Assembly: GCA_017652965.1 (NCBI GenBank)
Contig: JAGBZZ010000288.1
Coordinates: forward strand, 1-12,154
Direction: 5' to 3'
Source of the DNA: Clostridia bacterium
GTDB lineage: Bacteria > Bacillota_A > Clostridia > Oscillospirales > CAG-272
DNA: 12,154 nt
The notes under the pieces are model-generated. The model was not told the DNA's origin. It made no database searches and worked only from the letters and a program-made list of their open reading frames with translations. The translations under genes were made by a program, and so were the position numbers. Below, piece after piece: positions 1 to 6,804 of the stretch (its first letter is position 1; each line of letters starts with the position of its first letter).

Positions 1-332
1 AGCCACCTAAGGGCCCTACCGTCGTTATCATACCTGCCGTAAACAAGATCACCGGTCATGAAGATAAGATCAGGATTCGTCTGTGCCACAAGCGAGCGGA
101 TGTGGTTTCCGCATTGGCAATCGAAATTCTCCGCTCTCCAAGCCTTCATCTCCGACTTTGAGATATGATCGTCGCTTGGCAAAACAGATCCGTCACCGAT
201 CTGCGTGGTGTCTATTATTTGCGGATCGGTTATCTGCAATACCCTTACCTGCCCCTTGCCTCGGCTTTCGGGAAGCCGAACGACGAAATCGCACCCGAGC
301 GCATTTTCATTTATAGAATAGTCCTTTTTCAT
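1..332 (-). CDS. Metallophosphoesterase (calcineurin-like), 3' end beyond window
   Basis: The reverse strand reads as one open frame from about base 449 down to base 1 and continues out of the window. It contains the phosphoesterase block RVLQITDPQIID (first metal-binding Asp), then GNH, then NPDLIFMTGDLVYG, which is the typical GDxxY metal-binding segment of calcineurin-like phosphoesterases. Such enzymes cleave phosphomonoesters or phosphodiesters using two metal ions; the substrate is unknown. The start used here is ATG at 332-330, with GAGGG six or so bases upstream. The same frame continues upstream with protein-like sequence (for example GEKEFGGKTPVKLNESRVN) to a TGA at 452-450. The promoter and best ribosome site point instead to ATG 453, which is one base out of frame and meets a stop after three codons. 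A one-base frameshift near codon 4 is therefore likely. No signal peptide is visible. Confidence 0.75.
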   Translation of the reverse strand, partial: MKKDYSINENALGCDFVVRLPESRGKGQVRVLQITDPQIIDTTQIGDGSVLPSDDHISKSEMKAWRAENFDCQCGNHIRSLVAQTNPDLIFMTGDLVYGRYDNDGRALRW

Positions 333-453
333 ATTCACCCTCGATTCATTAAGCTTTACCGGAGTCTTTCCACCGAATTCCTTTTCACCAAAGCACGCCG
401 CGATAGCCAAGGTCAAATACTCTTGCTTTATGTCCGACCGTTTAAGTACTCAT

Positions 454-804
454 ACCGCCTTCCTGTGTGATCATCATAACACATTTATATGTAGTTGTCA
501 ATCAATTTTCGCTGTCCTTTTGGGATATAACGATTGCGAGATTTCTTAGTAGTCTATTTCTTTTTTTCTCCCATTCCCCTGCTACGCAGTCTTACCTCAT
601 TTGCCACGCAGAGTGTTACGCAATAAACTTTTTAGGCTCGCTTTTGGTCTAAAATATCCCGTAAGTTATGCACGGATTTCCATGCAAAAATTGCACTTTC
701 GGTCATAAATTATATACGAAAAAGTTCGCAAGTTCAAGTCTTGTCACTCAGAACAACTCGGAAAACTGCCGAAACGTTCTCTCTCTTTTTCTCTTATGGG
801 GGCT
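454..804. other. AT-rich intergenic region
   Basis: Besides the promoter at 473-501, I see no gene here. Short plus-strand frames show no family motif and no ribosome site. The segment ends at a sharp change to GC-rich DNA near 800. Bases 728-755 resemble the T-arm and acceptor 3' strand of a tRNA without a matching 5' half. I found no good intrinsic terminator for the LUD gene that ends at 805. Confidence 0.5.
473..501 (-). promoter_or_regulatory. Sigma-A promoter of the metallophosphoesterase
   Basis: On the reverse strand TTGACA (501-496) and TATGAT (478-473) are separated by 17 bases. Transcription would start near 466, directly before an AGGAAGG ribosome site (464-458) and ATG 453. The very short leader implies that ATG 453 is, or was, the intended start codon. 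Confidence 0.7.
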
Positions 805-1407
805 TTAGTAGCCAAGCTCCTCGTTGATAAGCAGGATCTCGTAGTGCGGGCCGCGGGGCGGGCGATCCATGATCACCGTGGCACGGCAGATCCGCTCGGG
901 CGAGGAGCAGTTCATACACCGCCCGGCCGTCACGCAGGGCGTGTGCCTTTCAAGCCGTGCGGCGTTCTTGGGGGCGGCCACGTTCTTCGCCCGCAGGAGG
1001 GCTTCCTCAAGGGTCGCAGCGACCTTCTGACGGCCGATCACGAGATACACCGCCTCGTGTCCGTAAAGAATACTTGACACGCGATTGCAGTTGCCGTCAA
1101 TGTTGACGATCTCCCCCGTCTCGGCGATGGCGTTGACCGAGGAAAGGTAGACGTCTGCCTCGGCGGCCGCGGCCAGCATCTCGGGGACGGTGCGCCCCTC
1201 TGTCGGCTCCCAGTGCCAGATCAGTTCGTTGTGGGCGGCAAGGCGGGGGGCAAGCTGAAGCTCCTTGAGCGTGATGCTGCCTCCCATGCCGACCCTCCTT
1301 TGGTCGATGGCGGCATCCAGGTAATCGGCGGCCTCGCGGCGGTTTTCAAAGAGGTGGGCGGTATAACCGAGCTTTTCTAAGTTTTCCTTCAAGAGTGTAA
1401 GTGACAT
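805..1407 (-). CDS. LUD-domain protein (LutC/YkgG, DUF162 family)
   Basis: This 200-residue protein matches the whole LUD fold family, whose members include the LutC/LutB lactate-oxidation proteins. Key segments are GGSITLKE (42-49) and NAIAETGEIVNIDGNCNR (92-109), which is the most conserved stretch, followed by a C-terminal cysteine group C158, C164, C167 and C174 and the ending EILLINEELGY. The cysteines could bind a metal or an iron-sulphur cluster, but that is inference. It is a stand-alone LUD protein: no LutA or LutB lies beside it, so a role in lactate use cannot be assumed. ATG 1407 has AAAGGAGG nine bases upstream. The gene has its own promoter and is divergent from the glycoside hydrolase at 1550. 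It is probably a cytoplasmic redox-related protein. Confidence 0.9.
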   Translation of the reverse strand: MSLTLLKENLEKLGYTAHLFENRREAADYLDAAIDQRRVGMGGSITLKELQLAPRLAAHNELIWHWEPTEGRTVPEMLAAAAEADVYLSSVNAIAETGEIVNIDGNCNRVSSILYGHEAVYLVIGRQKVAATLEEALLRAKNVAAPKNAARLERHTPCVTAGRCMNCSSPERICRATVIMDRPPRGPHYEILLINEELGY

Positions 1408-1433
1408 GGCAAAAGGCCTCCTTTTTTACCTAC

Positions 1434-1462
1434 AGTATAGCGCGCACAGCGGCGAAAGTCAA
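1434..1462 (-). promoter_or_regulatory. Sigma-A promoter of the LUD gene
   Basis: Reverse strand TTGACT (1462-1457), 17-base spacer, TATACT (1439-1434). The start site falls near 1427, about 20 bases before ATG 1407, with AAAGGAGG between. Confidence 0.8.
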
Positions 1463-1486
1463 GAAAAATAAAAGAGGAGGGAAGGC

Positions 1487-1515
1487 TTGACAAAGCCGTG
1501 CCGCTTTATTATAAT
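1487..1515 (+). promoter_or_regulatory. Consensus sigma-A promoter of the glycoside hydrolase
   Basis: TTGACA (1487-1492), 17-base spacer, TATAAT (1510-1515): both hexamers are perfect consensus. It lies back to back with the LUD promoter, with 24 bases between the two -35 boxes. It also shows that translation does not begin at the in-frame TTG at 1487, because that codon is inside the -35 box. Confidence 0.85.
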
Positions 1516-1549
1516 GACATTGAAGATTCATAAGCAGGGAGGATATACC

Positions 1550-3655
1550 GTGAAAGAGATCAATTATCAATTCCGTGAGCGGCTTTCGGTGGTTCACCGT
1601 GCTGATCGCCGCGATCCCGATGCCCGCCTGCGCGCAGGGGAATTCGAGATCGACAGCCGTTATCTTATCGTTCTGCCGGAGGGTGGCGACGTCGTTTTGA
1701 AGAACGCCGCGCGTGACCTTGAGGACTATTTCTTTACCTCAATGCGCCTATCCCTGCGCGTGGTGCGCGAGGGGGAGGAGGGGGATGCCCCCCGCATCGT
1801 CTACGGCATTGACACCGCCCTGCCCGAAAACTCCTACCGCATCTCTGCCAAGGAGGGGCAGATCCTGCTTTTTGGTAGGAATGCCCGTATGGCGGCCGCG
1901 GCAGGCTATTATCTGGAGGATCTTCTTAACCTGCGTGAGGCACCCTATCTTTCCTTGACGGATGCCGTGCGCACCTCGCTCTATAGCCCCCGTATGGCGC
2001 ACTCGGGCTATGGCCTCGATATGTACCCGACCGAGCATATCGTGGCGCTTGCGCACCTGGGGGTCACGGCACTGCTCGTCTTTATCAAGGACGTGGACAT
2101 CACCCCCCACGGCTATCACGATTTCAACGATCTTTGCCGCCGTGCCGCGGCGGTGGGCGTGGACGTGTACGCCTATTGCTACTTTGCCAACAAGCTGCAT
2201 CCCGAGGACGCGGGGGCAGAGGAGTTTTACGAAAAGCTGTACGGCGGCTTCTTTGACCGTTGCCCCTATTTCAAGGGTCTTGTCTTCGTAGGGGAGTCCT
2301 GCGAATTCCCAAGCAAGGATCCGAACACCACCGGCATCCGGCGGCTTGATAACCGCGATGAGAACGGAAAGCCCCTGGTGACGGGCAAGCCGAACCCCGG
2401 CTGGTGGCCGTGCTATGACTATCCCATCTGGCTGAACCTTGTCAAGCGCATCGTGCGTAAGCGTTGCCCGGATATCGACATTGTGTTCTGGTCCTATAAC
2501 TGGAACCGCGCCCCCGCCGAGGCGCGCAAGGCGCTGATCGATGCCCTGCCGAAGGACGTGGCCCTGCAGGCCACCTTTGAGATGGGGGATACCGTGGTGC
2601 GCGGCGGCTTTGAGCATAAGGTGGCAGACTATACCCTTTACAACGTCGGCCCCAGCGGCTATTTCAGCAGTGAGGCCGAGTATGCCGCCGAGAACGGCCT
2701 TCGCTTCTATTCGATGACCAACACCGGCGGGCGCACCTGGGACGTGGGCTGTGCCCCCTATCTGCCCGCGCCCTACCGCTGGATGGAGCGCTACGAAAAA
2801 ATGCGGGAGGCGCACGACGGCTTTGGCCTGCACGGCACGATGGAGTGCCATCACTACGGCTTTTATCCCTCCTTTATCTCAGAGCTTGCCAAGTGGGCCT
2901 TCTACAGCCCCACCCCGGATCTTCACGAGGTGCTTGCCGCCATCGTGGATCGCGATTTCGGAAGTGCGGGGCGTGAGCGGGTGCTGAGGGCCTACCGCCT
3001 CTTTGGGGATGCCATCCACAGGATGCCCGCCAAGAACCACGATCAGTACGGCCCCGCCCGCATCGGCCCCTCCTATCCCCTTGTGCTGTTTGAAAATACC
3101 GACCTGGAGATCCCCACCGTCCCGTACGCCCACTTTGGCGGAAATCGGATCACCAACCCGGTGTACGCCAAGCAGAGCTGGGGTAGGGTCTTTGGGATCC
3201 ACACAAACGAAGCGGCCACCCGCCTGTTTGTGGATGAGCTGGAGGGCTTCCGCGAGGCCGCCCGCCTCTTTGACGAGGGCTGCCGCCTGCTTGGTGAGGC
3301 GATCGCGCTGGCGCCCGCCCGCAAGCAGGAGGAAGCACGCCGCATCCTTGCCCTTGCCACCTTTATCCGCAACACCTGCCGTACGGTGGTCAACGTGAAG
3401 GAATTCTTCCTGCGTAAGGAGCTGCTTCTCGATAGCCACGGGGAGGAGCGCAACCGCTTAGTGGACGAGATGCTAGAGATCTGCCGCCGTGAGGATGCCA
3501 ACGCGCGTGACACCATCCCTGCGGTGGAGTATGATTCGGCCCTTGGCTATGAGCCGAGCATGGAATACATGTGCGACCGCGCCCACATCGAGTGGAAGCT
3601 TGCCCTGCTTGCGGACGTTATGGAAAAGGAGCTGCCCTCGTATTACGAGAAATAA
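1550..3655 (+). CDS. Predicted glycoside hydrolase with alpha/beta N-domain and TIM barrel
   Basis: The protein has 701 residues and no signal peptide, so it should act in the cytoplasm. The first ~135 residues look like the small alpha/beta domain that precedes the barrel in GH20 hexosaminidases and GH67 alpha-glucuronidases (VVLKNAARDLEDYFFTS, then a short NSYRIS strand region and GYYLEDLL). A TIM-barrel-like region follows (~145-460), with strand-like blocks such as VTALLVFIKDVD, FKGLVFVGESCEFPS (Glu249, Glu252), IDIVFWSYNWN, LQATFEMGD (Glu344) and LHGTMECHHYGFYPS (Glu432). The acidic residues at strand ends are catalytic candidates. The C-terminal ~230 residues are mainly helical. GTG 1550 is chosen because AGGGAGGA lies at 1536-1543 and the promoter ends at 1515. 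The exact GH family and substrate are not resolved; an uncharacterised family is possible. Confidence 0.7.
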   Translation: MKEINYQFRERLSVVHRADRRDPDARLRAGEFEIDSRYLIVLPEGGDVVLKNAARDLEDYFFTSMRLSLRVVREGEEGDAPRIVYGIDTALPENSYRISAKEGQILLFGRNARMAAAAGYYLEDLLNLREAPYLSLTDAVRTSLYSPRMAHSGYGLDMYPTEHIVALAHLGVTALLVFIKDVDITPHGYHDFNDLCRRAAAVGVDVYAYCYFANKLHPEDAGAEEFYEKLYGGFFDRCPYFKGLVFVGESCEFPSKDPNTTGIRRLDNRDENGKPLVTGKPNPGWWPCYDYPIWLNLVKRIVRKRCPDIDIVFWSYNWNRAPAEARKALIDALPKDVALQATFEMGDTVVRGGFEHKVADYTLYNVGPSGYFSSEAEYAAENGLRFYSMTNTGGRTWDVGCAPYLPAPYRWMERYEKMREAHDGFGLHGTMECHHYGFYPSFISELAKWAFYSPTPDLHEVLAAIVDRDFGSAGRERVLRAYRLFGDAIHRMPAKNHDQYGPARIGPSYPLVLFENTDLEIPTVPYAHFGGNRITNPVYAKQSWGRVFGIHTNEAATRLFVDELEGFREAARLFDEGCRLLGEAIALAPARKQEEARRILALATFIRNTCRTVVNVKEFFLRKELLLDSHGEERNRLVDEMLEICRREDANARDTIPAVEYDSALGYEPSMEYMCDRAHIEWKLALLADVMEKELPSYYEK

Positions 3656-3663
3656 ATGAAAGA

Positions 3664-3706
3664 AGAAAAAGGAGATAAACTGCGAAAACAGTATATCTCC
3701 TTTTTT
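3664..3706. terminator. Bidirectional intrinsic terminator
   Basis: GGAGATA (3671-3677) pairs with TATCTCC (3694-3700), extended by an A-run before and a T-run after, with an inner CTG/CAG pair around a CGAAAA loop. It has a T-run on either strand, so it can end both the hydrolase transcript (+) and the converging small-protein operon (-). Confidence 0.85.
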
Positions 3707-3757
3707 GCGGCTATGCCCAAATCTGCCCCCCTTTTTTGGGGTGGATATGTATTCGCT

Positions 3758-4084
3758 CTACAAAAGGTGCAGCTCCTCGGCAATGCGATGCTGGGCATCC
3801 CGCTTGCGGCGTTTATAGGTGCCCTCGCTCAGAAAATAGAGCTGGGTGCGGCGTGCCCCGCGGCGCGCGCCGATGTCACGGCGGATATCGGCGCGAATGC
3901 CGACCTCGCAGGTCTCGGCAACGGCACGGTCGATCCCGCGATTGAGAGATTCAAACACCGAAAGGACGTCGGGCGTGGCCGCCCCACGGCGCAGGATGCG
4001 CTCGCGGCGGTCATAGTCGGCACACAGGGCAATCACCAGCTGGCGCAACTCGGCGGGTAGCTTTTGCGGCGCGGATACCGTCAT
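3758..4084 (-). CDS. Small unknown protein, possible helix-turn-helix C-terminus
   Basis: I do not recognise this 108-residue protein with certainty. It begins MTVSAPQKLPAELRQLVIALC and is basic, with a C-terminal half (GARRGARRTQLYFLSEGTYKRRKRDAQHRIAEELHLL) that resembles the end of phage ArpU-type or sigma region-4-like regulators, where a basic recognition helix sits near the C-terminus. That likeness is by eye only. Its ATG 4084 overlaps the TGA of the upstream gene (ATGA), so the two are translationally coupled. The pair is transcribed away from the S24 repressor and is probably repressed by it. A DNA-binding, prophage-derived regulator is the best guess. Confidence 0.6.
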   Translation of the reverse strand: MTVSAPQKLPAELRQLVIALCADYDRRERILRRGAATPDVLSVFESLNRGIDRAVAETCEVGIRADIRRDIGARRGARRTQLYFLSEGTYKRRKRDAQHRIAEELHLL

Positions 4085-4413
4085 ATACCGAACACCGCCC
4101 CGCGCAAAAGTGTAAGGGTGTCGGCAAGCTCCTCCGATAACCCGTCGGTACGCGCCCACAGCTCCTCAAAGGTACGCTTGACCTCCTCGCAGTCGGCCAC
4201 CACCGCATCCAGGACAAGAAGCGCCTCGGGCGAGCTTTCCTCCCGCTCGCTAAGGGCCAGCCACTCCTCCTTGACCTCCTCGGCCTCGTGCATTCTTTCT
4301 TCTGTCTTTTGCAAAAGAGAGCGGATAGATCGCATCTCCTCGCGAATATCGGCGGGGTCACGATACAGTATCCCGCCACGGTGCCCTGCGGTGCAGGGAA
4401 TATAATGATACAT
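4081..4413 (-). CDS. Small acidic helical protein under S24-repressor control
   Basis: The 110-residue protein starts MYHYIPCTAGHRGG and continues with a long acidic helix-rich stretch (about residues 20-95, rich in Glu, Leu, Arg and Ala) that could form a coiled coil. No family is recognised. ATG 4413 is chosen because AAAGGAG lies seven bases upstream; an in-frame alternative at 4437 has no ribosome site and falls inside an operator-like repeat. It is the first gene of a two-gene operon with the gene ending at 3758, overlapping it by four bases. Its promoter at 4535-4563 is near perfect and carries repeats likely bound by the divergent repressor. The role is unknown; it may partner the downstream putative regulator. 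Confidence 0.65.
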   Translation of the reverse strand: MYHYIPCTAGHRGGILYRDPADIREEMRSIRSLLQKTEERMHEAEEVKEEWLALSEREESSPEALLVLDAVVADCEEVKRTFEELWARTDGLSEELADTLTLLRGAVFGI

Positions 4414-4432
4414 ACAAGCACTCCTTTCTCGT

Positions 4433-4598
4433 GTCACTCAATAGGTGACTTTGATCCCAAAATAATGCGCCGAGCCTCCGAAAATATCGAAAAGCGGCGC
4501 CGAACATGGTGTGTGTGGAACCTGTTACGTGACTATTATAACAGACGAAAAGTCACGTGTCAAGTGATTTTTTAAAGATTTTTTCAAAAAATACTTGA
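4433..4598. promoter_or_regulatory. Candidate operator cluster of the S24 repressor
   Basis: Several dyads lie between the divergent genes. GTCAC (4433-4437) faces GTGAC (4445-4449) seven bases away, within the operon leader. ACGTGACT (4527-4534) and AGTCACGT (4551-4558) form a perfect 8-base inverted repeat placed over the start site and the -35 of the operon promoter. CTGTTA (4522-4527) faces TAACAG (4539-4544) across the -10. A larger AT-rich dyad links 4560-4573 with 4586-4598 and joins the two -35 boxes. The shared GTGAC/GTCAC core suggests repressor half-sites, which is inference. Confidence 0.55.
4535..4563 (-). promoter_or_regulatory. Consensus sigma-A promoter of the two-gene operon
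   Basis: Reverse strand TTGACA (4563-4558), 17-base spacer, TATAAT (4540-4535). The start site is near 4528, giving a leader of about 115 bases before ATG 4413. A promoter this strong would need a repressor, and operator-like repeats overlap both its ends. Confidence 0.85.
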
Positions 4599-4622
4599 TT
4601 TTTTCGCGTTTTGTGTTACAAT
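4595..4622 (+). promoter_or_regulatory. Promoter of the S24 repressor gene
   Basis: TTGATT (4595-4600), 16-base spacer, TACAAT (4617-4622). It is weaker than the facing operon promoter, which suits a repressor. The leader is about 23 bases long. Confidence 0.65.
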
Positions 4623-4651
4623 GGAGGGGAAAACACTATGGGAGGGAAGCC

Positions 4652-5275
4652 ATGACAAAGGGAGAACGCATTCGCACGCGCCGCCGTGAGCTGGGGCTGA
4701 CGCTGGAGGCGGTGGCCGCCGCGGCCGATACCAGTAAGCAAACGGTGCAACGCTATGAAAACGGGGTGATCGAAAACATCCCGGATGTCCGCCTGGAGGC
4801 GATCGCCAAAGCACTGAACACCACCCCCGCGTATCTGATGGGATGGGAGGAGGCCGCCGCACCGCACCCCGCCCTGCGCCCCCTGCGCCGCCGCGCTGTC
4901 CCCCTGCTTGGGAAGATCGCGTGTGGGGTGCCCATCTATGCCGAGGAGGATTTCTGCGGCTATGAGATGGCGGGCGAAGGGGTAGATGCCGACTTCTGCC
5001 TGCGCGCCGAGGGGGACAGTATGATAGGCGCGCGCATCCACGATGGGGACATTGTCTTTGTCAAAGCCTGTGACAGCCTGGAAAACGGCGAGATCGGCGT
5101 GGTGGTGATCGGCGAGGAGGCGACCCTTAAGCGGGTATACTACGATCGCCCGGGGCAAAAGCTGATCCTGACCCCTGAGAACCCGCGCTATGCCCCCCTG
5201 GTCTTTACCGGGGAGGAGTTGGATACCGTCAAGATCCTCGGGCGGGCGGTGGCCTTTCAAAGCCTTGTGCGCTGA
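4652..5275 (+). CDS. LexA/CI-like repressor, XRE HTH plus S24 self-cleaving domain
   Basis: The protein has 207 residues. Residues 5-65 are an XRE/Cro-type helix-turn-helix (RRRELGLTLEAVAAAADTSK, QTVQRYENG). Residues 83-200 form an S24 peptidase domain: a cleavage region LLGKIACGVP with Cys91-Gly92, catalytic Ser123 in GDSM, and Lys160 in ATLKR. The Ser-Lys spacing of 37 equals that of LexA. Such repressors cut themselves when stimulated by RecA on single-stranded DNA and release their targets. ATG 4652 is used because GGAGGGA lies just upstream; the in-frame TTG at 4595 is the -35 box. The likely target is the divergent two-gene operon, with autoregulation possible. It is not clearly LexA itself, since LexA has a winged rather than an XRE-type N-domain; a prophage-type or stand-alone stress regulator is more likely. 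Confidence 0.9.
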   Translation: MTKGERIRTRRRELGLTLEAVAAAADTSKQTVQRYENGVIENIPDVRLEAIAKALNTTPAYLMGWEEAAAPHPALRPLRRRAVPLLGKIACGVPIYAEEDFCGYEMAGEGVDADFCLRAEGDSMIGARIHDGDIVFVKACDSLENGEIGVVVIGEEATLKRVYYDRPGQKLILTPENPRYAPLVFTGEELDTVKILGRAVAFQSLVR

Positions 5276-5328
5276 AGGGCAGGGAAGCCCCCCTTTCGCA
5301 ATTTCTTCCGAAAAATACATCCCCTTCC

Positions 5329-5357
5329 TTGACGGGAGGGGAACTTCGTGGTATAAT
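5329..5357 (+). promoter_or_regulatory. Sigma-A promoter of the transporter-methyltransferase operon
   Basis: TTGACG (5329-5334), 17-base spacer, TATAAT (5352-5357). The leader to ATG 5392 is about 28 bases. I see no clear terminator between the repressor stop at 5275 and this promoter. Confidence 0.8.
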
Positions 5358-5391
5358 AAATGGGATATAGAAAAAACGGAGGACACTCTAA

Positions 5392-6792
5392 ATGAAGCTC
5401 AATTATAAAAAGACCATATGCGTCGGCTTTGCCTTTTTCCTCATTTCGATGTTCTGGCAGGCCTACGATACCCTCATCCCGAAGATCCTGACCGATAAGT
5501 TCGGCATGGCGCAGACCTGGTCGGGTATGATCATGGCGCTGGATAACCTCATCGCCCTGTTCCTTCTGCCCATCTTCGGGGCGATCTCGGACAGAAGCCG
5601 CTCGCGCTTTGGCCGCAGAACCCCGTACATCGTGGTCGGCACGCTGTGTGCCTCGGTCTCCTTCTTTGCCCTTTCCTTTATCGATGCCTGGCAGAAGGCC
5701 AACCTTGGCAACCTTACCGCCGCCGTCCCCAGCGACGTGCGCCTCTCGCTTGCCTGGCAGATCACGGCCGAGAACCCCGTGACCCTCGTATTCTTCATTC
5801 TTCTTCTGCTTGTGACTCTCTTGTCAATGGCGATCTTCCGTTCGCCCGCCGTCGCCCTGATGCCCGACGTGACGGTCAAGCCCCTGCGCAGTAAGGCCAA
5901 TGCCATCATCAACCTGATGGGCACGGCAGGCGGTATCATCGTCCTGGCGCTTGGCATCGTGTTTGGCACCGGTAAGGCCGAAAACGTGCTGATGGGCTAC
6001 TCCACCTTCATCGGGGTTGTGGTGCTTCTGATGCTGGCGGCGCTGGTCGTCTTCCTCTTTACCGTGAAAGAGCCGAAGCTGGTTGCCGAGATGGAGGCCG
6101 AAAGCCGCCGCCTCGGGATTGATGAAAAGAAGGAGGCCGAGGAGGCCGAGGCCGAGCTTGCCAAGACCCGTGGCGTGAAGCTTGACCGCCCGCATCTTAT
6201 CTCGCTCCTTCTGATCCTTGCCTCTGTGGCACTTTGGTACATCGGCTACAACGCCGTTACCAGTAAGTATTCGGTCTATGCCGGTGACGTTCTGAAGATG
6301 GACTACAACACCACCCTGATCATCGCGCAGGCCGCGGCCGTGGTGGCGTACATCCCTGCCGGTATCGTGGCCACCAAGCTTGGCCGCCGCAAGACCATCC
6401 TTGGCGGTATCGTCCTTCTGTTCTGCGCCTTCCTGGCCGCCTCCTTCCTGCGTGAGGATAGCTCGCCCCTGCTTCTTAACTTCCTCTTCATCCTCGCGGG
6501 GATCGGTTGGGCGACCATCAACGTCAACTCCTTCCCGATGGTGGTAGAGCTTTCGAAGGCCGCCGACGTTGGCCGTTACACCGGCTTCTACTACACCGCC
6601 TCGATGTCGGCGCAGATCCTGACGCCCGTGCTCAGCGGTGTTCTGATGGATGCCATCGATATGCGCATCCTGTTCCCGTATGCCGCTATCTTCGTTGCCT
6701 TCTCGTTTGTGACGATGCTCTTTGTCCGTCACGGGGATGCCAAGCCCACCGAGAACGGCTCGCTTCTTGAGCAGCTTGGCGCTGATGACTAA
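5392..6792 (+). CDS. MFS sugar transporter (GPH/SLC45-like)
   Basis: The 466-residue protein is a polytopic membrane protein with about 12 hydrophobic segments, the usual size for this family. The signature after the second segment is SDRSRSRFGRRTPYI (66-80), typical of glycoside-pentoside-hexuronide:cation symporters and SLC45-like carriers. A second loop motif, KLGRRKTI, opens the other half. A charged, Glu-rich central loop (roughly 220-265) joins the halves. It probably brings in a mono- or oligosaccharide with H+ or Na+; the substrate cannot be read. GGAGG lies nine bases before ATG 5392. Its TAA is inside the ribosome site of the following methyltransferase gene, so the two are co-transcribed. 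Nearby predicted glycosidases fit a sugar-use setting. Confidence 0.88.
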   Translation: MKLNYKKTICVGFAFFLISMFWQAYDTLIPKILTDKFGMAQTWSGMIMALDNLIALFLLPIFGAISDRSRSRFGRRTPYIVVGTLCASVSFFALSFIDAWQKANLGNLTAAVPSDVRLSLAWQITAENPVTLVFFILLLLVTLLSMAIFRSPAVALMPDVTVKPLRSKANAIINLMGTAGGIIVLALGIVFGTGKAENVLMGYSTFIGVVVLLMLAALVVFLFTVKEPKLVAEMEAESRRLGIDEKKEAEEAEAELAKTRGVKLDRPHLISLLLILASVALWYIGYNAVTSKYSVYAGDVLKMDYNTTLIIAQAAAVVAYIPAGIVATKLGRRKTILGGIVLLFCAFLAASFLREDSSPLLLNFLFILAGIGWATINVNSFPMVVELSKAADVGRYTGFYYTASMSAQILTPVLSGVLMDAIDMRILFPYAAIFVAFSFVTMLFVRHGDAKPTENGSLLEQLGADD

Positions 6793-6804
6793 GGAGGGGA
6801 TCGC

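Noticed and set aside
1487..1549. Upstream start for the large hydrolase
   Set aside because: This stretch holds the -35 and -10 boxes, so it cannot be translated from that promoter; GTG 1550 has the ribosome site.
1748..2854. Long minus-strand open frame opposite the large hydrolase
   Set aside because: No family motifs or start signals; shadow of a gene with its own promoter on the other strand.
3656..4060. Plus-strand frame after the large hydrolase
   Set aside because: It crosses the bidirectional terminator and lies opposite the coupled minus-strand pair, which has better start signals.
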